From assembly GCA_937927885.1 (NCBI GenBank), contig CALEZJ010000329.1:1-5453 (forward strand): DNA of 5,453 bases, in the 5' to 3' direction. The position numbers and the translations under genes are program-made. This DNA comes from an uncultured Paracoccaceae bacterium (GTDB lineage Bacteria > Pseudomonadota > Alphaproteobacteria > Rhodobacterales > Rhodobacteraceae). Below are positions 1 through 4,897 of this stretch, in pieces (within the stretch, counting starts at the first letter, position 1; each line of letters starts with the position of its first letter). The notes under the pieces were generated by a model that saw only the letters and a list, made by a program, of their open reading frames with translations, had not been told where the DNA came from and searched no databases.

Positions 1-1
1 C

Positions 2-52
2 TGCGAGCCCGTCGACGGATCGGTGCTGCGGCTTTGCTACAGACCCGCCTGA
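2..52 (+). CDS. Possible C-terminal tail of an unidentified plus-strand gene (partial)
   Basis: Reading from base 2 gives 16 codons ending in TGA at 50-52, with the peptide CEPVDGSVLRLCYRPA. If real, this gene converges on the minus-strand operon, whose last stop lies at 71-73, leaving 18 nt between the two genes. That tight convergent arrangement and the GC-rich third positions are the only support. A frame open for 16 codons in GC-rich DNA is not significant alone. I do not recognise the family and assign no function. Confidence 0.25.
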   Translation, partial: CEPVDGSVLRLCYRPA

Positions 53-62
53 TCCGGGCGGG
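44..62. terminator. Short GC stem-loop at the convergent gene ends
   Basis: CCCGCC (44-49) and GGCGGG (57-62) form a perfect 6-bp inverted repeat around a 7-nt loop. It overlaps the TGA of the putative plus-strand gene and lies just beyond the stop of the DUF4387 gene. The position suits a bidirectional terminator. The stem is short and no T tract follows on either strand, so the call is weak. Confidence 0.25.
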
Positions 63-70
63 GCAGGGGG

Positions 71-373
71 TCAGCCGATATCCGCCTCGGCCAGCAGATG
101 CGCCCATTGCGCGCCATGCATGTCGCGATCCTCGGCCGAACCCTGCACCACGGGGCGCGGAAAGCTGAACTTGACCACATTCAGATCCGGTATGTCGAAG
201 CGTTTCAGCAGTTGCGCGGGCTGGCCGTAAAGCGCCGCCACCGCCCCGGTTTCCAGCGCCGCCGAAACGCGGGCAAAGGTGGCGGGATCGCCGCAGAACA
301 CATCGACCGTGACCCAGAACGGCCCGGCGTTCTTGGATCGCACCTTCACCACGATGTCAGACAGCCTTGGCAT
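71..373 (-). CDS. DUF4387 family protein, partner of the AtuA-like protein
   Basis: This is a 100-residue cytoplasmic protein with no signal peptide or membrane segment. It has the hallmarks I associate with DUF4387: an N-terminal MPRLSDI stretch, RSKNAGPF at 12-19, VKFSFPRP at 67-74 and a C-terminal DRDMHGAQWA at 82-91. The length is normal for the family, so it appears intact. The ATG at 373 is chosen because the family motif starts immediately and a GAGGG Shine-Dalgarno sequence (378-382) lies 4 nt upstream. The gene overlaps the end of the AtuA-like gene by 17 nt, so the two are probably translationally coupled. DUF4387 proteins are commonly encoded next to, or as part of, AtuA/DUF1446 proteins, which suggests the two polypeptides work as one complex. 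The biochemical function is not established. It is the last gene of the minus-strand operon. Confidence 0.88.
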   Translation of the reverse strand: MPRLSDIVVKVRSKNAGPFWVTVDVFCGDPATFARVSAALETGAVAALYGQPAQLLKRFDIPDLNVVKFSFPRPVVQGSAEDRDMHGAQWAHLLAEADIG

Positions 374-1739
374 CGCGCCCTCGTGCGTTCAGGGTTTCCA
401 ACTCCAGCCGGAAGGCCGACATCGGGTCGTCGATCCGCATCACATGGTTCAGCGCGAATTCGTAAAGCGCGCCGCGATCGGTGGTGGCTGGGGAATAGGG
501 AAAGGCAAAGGTCGGCAGTTCCTCGTCGTCCGTCAGCGGGTAATGCAGCACGAACGGGTTGATCAGCTTGCCGATCTCGCTGGCGATCGCCTGCGACGGT
601 GCGGTGACGATGCCCAGAACGCCCACCTCGACCGGCGCGCCCGCGCGGTTCTCCAGCCCCCCCAGCGCGGCGTCGACGCCGATCAGGCGAAACTCCAGCG
701 CGTAATCGGCGGGCGACAGCCCCATGCGACGCTGGATGTTGCCCTGCAGAAAGCCGGTCAACCGCGCCACCCAGTCGCGCGCATGGGCGACGTAATGGGC
801 ATCGCGCAGCACGGCCAGAATCGTCGTCTGGTATCCCGCCACCCGCGCGCCCTCCAGCTTGACGGTATAGGGGCCCGTCACCCAGAGCGACCCTTCGACC
901 CGCACCCGCCCGCCATCGAGCGCCTGATACCGCGCGCCGCGCACGTCCAGGTGCCCGCCGGGTTCATAAAGGATGAAGGGATCCGAGTTTTCGTAAAGCA
1001 TATGCGCGCTGACCGAATGCGGCGTGCAGGCGGCGCCTTCGGCCAGAGCCTGCACCGTGAACCCGTCGCGGTCGAAATCGACCATGATCACGCCCGAGGT
1101 CGGATTGGTCGAACACAGCGCCCCGCATTCGCCGATCTTGGCCCCGTGCCAGCAGGCGCCGGGGTTCTCGCCCCGCGCCAGCGGCAGGGCGGCGATGATG
1201 GCGGTGTCGGTGGTGCGCCCGGCGATGACGATATCGGCGCCGGTAGCCAGGGCTGCCTGAATCTGTTCCGCCCCCGCCAGGGCCACGATGTTGGTCATCT
1301 GCCCCAGACCCTCGGGGCTGATCGCGGGGGCCGGGGTCAGGGGCAGCACGCGCCCCTCGGCCAGCGCATGCTGCACGCGGGCGGCGGGCTGGCCGGAATA
1401 GAGACGCGCGATCGTCAGGCTCTCGCCGGTCTCGGCGGCGATCTCGCGGGTGATCTCGGCCATCCAGTCGACAGTGGCATCCGCGCCGCAGGTGCCTGCG
1501 GTGCCGATCACCAGGGGCACCCCGGCGATGCGACGGGCGGCCATGATCTCGGCCCATTCGGATTTCGTCGCGGCGCGGGCGTATTTCGACACGCCCGCGC
1601 CCAGCGAATAGGGACCGGAATCGGTGGACCCGCCGTCGATGGCGATGATGTCGGGGCGCATCGCGGCGCCGCGCTGCAGGGCCGCGCGGTCAAAGCCGAG
1701 ACCAAGAACGCCGGAAGGGATCAGCACACGGGTGGGCAT
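357..1739 (-). CDS. AtuA-like (DUF1446, acyclic terpene utilization family) protein
   Basis: This 460-residue soluble protein matches the AtuA/DUF1446 family. AtuA was named from the Pseudomonas acyclic terpene (citronellol/geraniol) catabolic cluster, but its reaction is not well defined. Conserved-looking stretches run in order: DGGSTDSGPYSLG (35-47), GTAGTCGAD (79-87), GRTTDTA (174-180), HGAKIGECGALCS (198-210), SVSAHMLYENSDP (242-254) and WVTGPYTVKLEG (286-297). The many Gly/Thr/Asp loops suggest binding of a nucleotide or CoA-type ligand, which is an inference. The ATG at 1739 is supported by GAGG (1745-1748) 5 nt upstream. The gene lies 54 nt after tctA with a stem-loop in the gap, and its 3' end overlaps the DUF4387 gene. 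Because it shares an operon with a carboxylate transporter rather than atuB-H genes, a role in processing the imported acid or its CoA ester is more likely here than terpene degradation. I therefore give no gene symbol. Confidence 0.87.
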   Translation of the reverse strand: MPTRVLIPSGVLGLGFDRAALQRGAAMRPDIIAIDGGSTDSGPYSLGAGVSKYARAATKSEWAEIMAARRIAGVPLVIGTAGTCGADATVDWMAEITREIAAETGESLTIARLYSGQPAARVQHALAEGRVLPLTPAPAISPEGLGQMTNIVALAGAEQIQAALATGADIVIAGRTTDTAIIAALPLARGENPGACWHGAKIGECGALCSTNPTSGVIMVDFDRDGFTVQALAEGAACTPHSVSAHMLYENSDPFILYEPGGHLDVRGARYQALDGGRVRVEGSLWVTGPYTVKLEGARVAGYQTTILAVLRDAHYVAHARDWVARLTGFLQGNIQRRMGLSPADYALEFRLIGVDAALGGLENRAGAPVEVGVLGIVTAPSQAIASEIGKLINPFVLHYPLTDDEELPTFAFPYSPATTDRGALYEFALNHVMRIDDPMSAFRLELETLNARGRDAKAV

Positions 1740-1760
1740 GGTGGCCTCATGGAGAAGGAA

Positions 1761-1784
1761 CCGGCCCCGCAGTAACGGGGCCGG
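1761..1784 (-). promoter_or_regulatory. Stem-loop between tctA and the AtuA-like gene
   Basis: CCGGCCCCG (1761-1769) and CGGGGCCGG (1776-1784) are perfect 9-bp inverted arms around a 6-nt loop. The structure lies 9 nt after the tctA stop and 21 nt before the ATG of the AtuA-like gene. On the minus strand it is followed by the pyrimidine-rich TTCCTTCTCC rather than a clean T run. It could be a leaky intrinsic terminator, a barrier to 3' exonucleases that stabilises the tctCBA part of the transcript, or a structure affecting translation of the next gene. The inverted repeat is seen directly; its function is inferred. Confidence 0.6.
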
Positions 1785-1793
1785 GAAAGGGGT

Positions 1794-3317
1794 TCAATCG
1801 CGATCATAGCTTTCGGTCGCGGGAATCGGCGGCTTTTTCAGCACGCGCCGCAGGAACATCGGCGCGACAAAGCCCAGCACGGCAGCCGTCCACAAGCCGA
1901 TCGAGATGCCCGACTGGAACAGATAGGTCCAGTCGCCGTTCGACAGCACCATGGCGCGGCGCAGGTTGTCCTCCATCGCGTTGCCCAGAAGGATGCCCAG
2001 GATGATCGGCACGGTAGGGATGTCGAGTTTCCTGCAGATCCAGCCCAGCAGGCCAAAGGCCACCATCAGCATCATGTCGAAACTGGACCCGGTCAGCGAG
2101 TAGATGCCGACAAAGGCCACCATCGTCACACCCGGCAACAGCACCCAGGACGGCACGCTGAGGATCTTCACGAAAACCTTCACCATCGGCACGTTCAGGA
2201 TCAGCAGCATGACGTTGGCGATCAGCAGGGCGGCGATCAGCGACCAGACCACATGGGGCTGTTCGGTGAACAGCAAGGGCCCGGGCGTGATGTTCAGCGT
2301 CAAAAGCAGCGCCAGCAGCACCGCGGTGGTGCCCGAACCCGGAACGCCCAGCGTCAGCATCGGGATCAGCGCCCCGCCGGCGGCGGCATTGTTGCCGGCC
2401 TCGGGCGCGGCCACGCCCTCGGGCGCGCCCTTGCCGAAATTGGCGCGGTTCTTCGACACCGACTTTTCCGCCATATAGGCTAGGAACGACCCCAGCGAGG
2501 CCCCCGCGCCAGGCAGGATGCCCGCAACGAAACCGATGCCGGTGCCGCGCGCCATGGCGCCTTGGGTGGTCTTCAGGTCCCTCCACGGAATGGTGATCTT
2601 GCCCAGTTTCACGCCGATGGCGCTGTTCTTGCCGTGGCTTTCGATGAAGTGGAACACCTCGGCCACCGCAAAGAGCCCGACAATGGCGACCAAGAAATCG
2701 ATCCCGTCCATCAGGTGCAATTCGCCAAAGGTAAAGCGCGGCATGCCGGTGGTCTTGTCCAGCCCGATCATGGCAATGCCCAGACCGATCGCCGCCGCCA
2801 TCGCGGCCTTTGCCTGATTGTTCGACCCCACGCCGCCCAGCGTGCAGAACGCCAGCATGTAGAGGGCAAAGTATTCCGCCGGTCCGAACTGGAAGGCGAC
2901 ACGGCTCAGCATCGGCGCCAGGAACATCAGGCCGATGGTTGCCAGAAGCGCGCCATAGAACGAGGCAACGCCCGAGATCACCAACGCATCGCCCGCGCGG
3001 CCCTGCTTGGCCATCGGATAGCCGTCGAGCGTCGTCATCATCGCGGGTTCGTCACCCGGGATGTTCAACAGGATCGAACTGATCCGCCCGCCATACATCG
3101 CGCCGTAATAGACCGAGGTCAGCAGCACCAGCGCCGAAATCGCATCGAGCCCCATCGAGAACGAAATCGGGATCAGAAGGGCGACGCCATTCGACGGGCC
3201 CAGGCCCGGCAACGCCCCGATGATCGTGCCGACAAAGCAGCCGATCAATGCCAGCATCAGCGTCCAGGGGGACAGGGCGATCGAGAACCCCAGCGCGAGA
3301 TTGGAAAGAATGTCCAT
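1794..3317 (-). CDS. tctA: Tripartite tricarboxylate transporter, large membrane subunit TctA
   Basis: This 507-residue polytopic inner-membrane protein forms the translocation channel of a TTT-family carboxylate importer driven by an ion gradient. The family is about 500 residues long, so it is complete. The two halves show the internal duplication typical of TctA. Half one has GALPGLGPSNG (34-44), YYGAMYGG (70-77) and IPGDEPAMMTTLDGYP (86-101). Half two has GILPGAGASLGS (266-277), EGVAAPEAGNNAAAGG (300-315) and LTLGVPGSGTTA (321-332). Sequence such as FTEQPHVVWSLIAALLIANV (350-369) closely resembles my recollection of Salmonella TctA. An in-frame ATG 16 codons further upstream (3365) lies inside tctB. 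The start at 3317 is preferred because the protein then begins MDILSNLALGF like other TctA proteins and has a strong Shine-Dalgarno sequence. It follows tctB by 13 nt and precedes the AtuA-like gene by 54 nt. Confidence 0.96.
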   Translation of the reverse strand: MDILSNLALGFSIALSPWTLMLALIGCFVGTIIGALPGLGPSNGVALLIPISFSMGLDAISALVLLTSVYYGAMYGGRISSILLNIPGDEPAMMTTLDGYPMAKQGRAGDALVISGVASFYGALLATIGLMFLAPMLSRVAFQFGPAEYFALYMLAFCTLGGVGSNNQAKAAMAAAIGLGIAMIGLDKTTGMPRFTFGELHLMDGIDFLVAIVGLFAVAEVFHFIESHGKNSAIGVKLGKITIPWRDLKTTQGAMARGTGIGFVAGILPGAGASLGSFLAYMAEKSVSKNRANFGKGAPEGVAAPEAGNNAAAGGALIPMLTLGVPGSGTTAVLLALLLTLNITPGPLLFTEQPHVVWSLIAALLIANVMLLILNVPMVKVFVKILSVPSWVLLPGVTMVAFVGIYSLTGSSFDMMLMVAFGLLGWICRKLDIPTVPIILGILLGNAMEDNLRRAMVLSNGDWTYLFQSGISIGLWTAAVLGFVAPMFLRRVLKKPPIPATESYDRD

Positions 3318-3323
3318 GCGATA

Positions 3324-3332
3324 CCCCCCCTC
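3324..3332 (-). promoter_or_regulatory. Ribosome binding site of tctA, overlapping the tctB stop
   Basis: The minus strand reads TGA-GGGGGGG-TATCGC-ATG. The GA of the tctB TGA stop and the following G run together form the Shine-Dalgarno sequence, 6 nt before the tctA ATG at 3317. This fixes the downstream ATG as the start and suggests that ribosomes finishing tctB reinitiate at tctA. Confidence 0.75.
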
Positions 3333-3768
3333 AGAACCAGCCGCGCGGGAACGCGACCAGACCAAGGCCCAGGATGACCTTGAACAGCACGAACAATCCC
3401 ACGCCCAGACCCAGACCGGCCAGCGCCGCCGGAACCGGACGCGGGCTGATCATGTAGCTCAGCGCAGCCGACACCACGACGGTCGGGATGATGAAACCCA
3501 ACGGCCGGATCAGCAGCGCATAGCCGACCAGCAGCAACAGCGCGGTGCCGATCTTCAGCACCATCATCGGCCCGGGCCACTCGGCGTTCGGATCGGGACG
3601 AAGGATCATGATCAGCGAGCAGAGGGTCACCACCCCCGCGACCAGATAGGGGAACAGGCGCGGACCCACCGGATCGGACATGAACGAGGTCTGGATGTTC
3701 ATGGCGCTGAGGACATACCCCAGCGCCAGAACGATCATGACCGCGCCAAAGATGCGGTCGGCGGCCAT
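3331..3768 (-). CDS. tctB: Tripartite tricarboxylate transporter, small membrane subunit TctB
   Basis: This 145-residue hydrophobic protein is the poorly conserved small membrane subunit that pairs with TctA. Hydrophobic segments lie at about 5-22, 40-57, 68-87, 91-107 and 113-138; family members usually have four or five. The family-like motif SDPVGPRLFPYLVA (31-44) between the first two segments, and the RPLGF turn (88-92), support the call. The frame is open upstream to an ATG at 3897, but that extra 43-residue stretch is highly charged, lies inside tctC and is unlike TctB. The chosen start at 3768 places MAADRIFGAVMIV at the N-terminus. The ATG shares one base with the tctC stop (TGATG), a classic translational coupling arrangement. 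Identification relies on position between tctC and tctA as well as the motif. Confidence 0.92.
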   Translation of the reverse strand: MAADRIFGAVMIVLALGYVLSAMNIQTSFMSDPVGPRLFPYLVAGVVTLCSLIMILRPDPNAEWPGPMMVLKIGTALLLLVGYALLIRPLGFIIPTVVVSAALSYMISPRPVPAALAGLGLGVGLFVLFKVILGLGLVAFPRGWF

Positions 3769-4733
3769 CACTGGATGATCCCGATTTCGCGCGAGATCGC
3801 CTGGATTTCCGCGATGTTGTCGGCGACGAAGGCCTCGAACTCGGCGCCGATCAGCGTATAGGGCGCAAGGCCGTTCTCGGTCATCACCTGCTGCCACTGG
3901 GCGCTGTCGGCGACCTGGCGCAGCGCGTCGGCCCAGCGGGCGAATTCCGCGTCCGAGATGCCGCCCGGCACATAAAGCCCGCGCCAGTTCATCGCCACCA
4001 GGTCGATCCCCTGTTCGCGCGCGGTCGGGATGTCCTCGAAGCCCGCGACCCGCTCTTCGGACAGAACCGCCAGCGCGCGCACATCGCCCGAGCGGATGAA
4101 GCCCTGAATCTCCGAGATGTCGCCCGTCATCGCCTGCGTGAAGCCGCCGACCGTCTGGGTGATCGCATCCGCGCCGCCGTCAAGCCCGATATAGCGGATC
4201 GCGCGGGCATCGGTGAACCCGGCGCGGTTCATCATCATCAGCACCTTCAGGTGGTCGAACCCGCCCACCGCCGAACCCCCGGCAAAGGCCACGCGGGTCG
4301 GATCGGCCTGCACCGCGGCAATCAGGTCGCCCAGCGTCTGGAACGGGCTGTTGGCGCCGACGACGATCACGCCGGGATCGCCCGCGATGGTGCCGACCCA
4401 GCGCACCTGGTCGGCGGTCATGCCGGCAAAGGCGTTCTGCGCCAGCCGCGTGGTGGTGGCCGACGAGGCGGCGACGATCAGTTCGGCATCGGTGTCACGC
4501 TGGCCCACGACATGGCTATAGGCCACGCCCCCGCCCGCGCCCGACATGTTGGTGACCTGCACCAGATTCGTTTCCAGCCCGATTTCCTGCAGGATGCGGG
4601 CGATCTGGCGGCAGGTGAAATCCCAGCCGCCGCCGGGGTTCGCCGGGGCGATGCATTCGGCGGCCGAGGCCGAGGTGGTGGCCATCAGCGACACCAGAAC
4701 GGTGGCGCGCAGCGCCGCAAGAGTCTTTTTCAT
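3768..4733 (-). CDS. tctC: Tripartite tricarboxylate transporter substrate-binding protein TctC (Bug family)
   Basis: This 321-residue periplasmic solute-binding protein is the usual size for TctC/Bug proteins. The N-terminus is a Sec signal peptide: MKK, a hydrophobic core (about 5-19), and an ASA-A cleavage site after residue 24. The mature protein begins with AECIAPANPGGGWDFTCRQ (25-43), the first ligand-binding loop, with Asp39 at the position conserved in Bug proteins. AGGSAVGGFDHL (151-162) matches the second ligand loop. Cys27 and Cys41 could form a disulfide in the oxidising periplasm, which is an inference. An in-frame upstream ATG at 4874 would add 47 charged residues before the signal peptide, so the start at 4733 is chosen. 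GGGAGG (4742-4747) lies 8 nt before it. This is the first gene of the operon and is divergent from the response regulator. The residues suggest a carboxylate ligand but do not show which one. Confidence 0.95.
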   Translation of the reverse strand: MKKTLAALRATVLVSLMATTSASAAECIAPANPGGGWDFTCRQIARILQEIGLETNLVQVTNMSGAGGGVAYSHVVGQRDTDAELIVAASSATTTRLAQNAFAGMTADQVRWVGTIAGDPGVIVVGANSPFQTLGDLIAAVQADPTRVAFAGGSAVGGFDHLKVLMMMNRAGFTDARAIRYIGLDGGADAITQTVGGFTQAMTGDISEIQGFIRSGDVRALAVLSEERVAGFEDIPTAREQGIDLVAMNWRGLYVPGGISDAEFARWADALRQVADSAQWQQVMTENGLAPYTLIGAEFEAFVADNIAEIQAISREIGIIQ

Positions 4734-4749
4734 CGGATGATCCTCCCAG

Positions 4750-4796
4750 ATCCCTTGTTTGAGGGTCCGTCTCCCTCCCGGAGACGAATCCCTTGT
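4750..4796. repeat. 9-bp direct repeat ATCCCTTGT x2 upstream of tctC
   Basis: ATCCCTTGT occurs at 4750-4758 and again at 4788-4796, with a 38-bp period, flanking the 7-bp stem-loop at 4768-4786. OmpR-type regulators generally bind directly repeated half-sites, so these are candidate operator elements. However, 38 bp is wider than the usual roughly one-turn spacing, so they would have to be two separate sites. The repeat is seen; the role is inferred. Confidence 0.45.
4768..4786. promoter_or_regulatory. 7-bp inverted repeat in the tctC leader
   Basis: CGTCTCC (4768-4774) and GGAGACG (4780-4786) are perfect arms around a 5-nt loop. It lies 34 nt upstream of the tctC ATG. If it is transcribed, it would form a hairpin in the tctC 5' leader; otherwise it could be an operator. 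It is too far from the start codon to cover the Shine-Dalgarno sequence directly. Confidence 0.4.
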
Positions 4797-4820
4797 GCGG
4801 CGCATCATTCTGCCGGAAAC

Positions 4821-4836
4821 TGACACCAACCTGTCA
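4821..4836. promoter_or_regulatory. TGACA-N6-TGTCA dyad
   Basis: TGACA (4821-4825) and TGTCA (4832-4836) are 5-bp inverted half-sites separated by 6 bp, near the middle of the divergent region. The symmetry suits a dimeric regulator, and TGACA also resembles the core of a -35 element on either strand. The half-sites are short and could occur by chance. Confidence 0.3.
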
Positions 4837-4897
4837 CGCAGCGGGGCTTGTTGCGCCAGCATGGCACGGAACACGGACCCGGGGGGGGACCACAGGC

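Larger units (their letters stand above)
4734..4897. promoter_or_regulatory. Divergent promoter region between tctC and the response regulator
   Basis: These 164 bp carry no convincing coding sequence and must hold the promoters for both the minus-strand tct operon and the plus-strand regulator. I could not identify a convincing sigma-70 -35/-10 pair on either strand, so transcription starts are left unassigned. The region contains a 9-bp direct repeat, a 7-bp stem-loop, a TGACA dyad and an 8-bp inverted repeat placed near both start codons (4763-4770 and 4873-4880). A run of eight G (4881-4888) before the regulator ATG probably serves as its ribosome binding site. By analogy with tctD-tctCBA systems, the phosphorylated regulator likely binds here. 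Confidence 0.7.

Noticed and set aside
279..1775. A 498-codon open frame on the plus strand antisense to the AtuA-like gene
   Set aside because: Its translation is rich in Arg, Gly, His and Gln with no domain signal, typical of antisense frames in GC-rich genes. The minus-strand frame gives a clear family protein.
2562..3377. A 271-codon plus-strand open frame across tctA
   Set aside because: It has a low-complexity Arg/Gln/His-rich composition and lies opposite conserved TctA motifs, so it is a shadow frame.
3220..3861. A 213-codon plus-strand open frame across tctB and the tctC end
   Set aside because: It is rich in Gln, Arg, His and Asp with no recognisable motif. The minus strand holds tctB and tctC with correct coupling.
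4734..4874. N-terminal extension of tctC to an upstream ATG
   Set aside because: It would place 47 charged residues before a clear Sec signal peptide. The ATG at 4733 has its own Shine-Dalgarno sequence.
4862..4877. Possible sigma-54 promoter at TGGCAC
   Set aside because: The -24 half matches, but the required TTGC-type -12 element is absent at the right spacing (ACGG instead).
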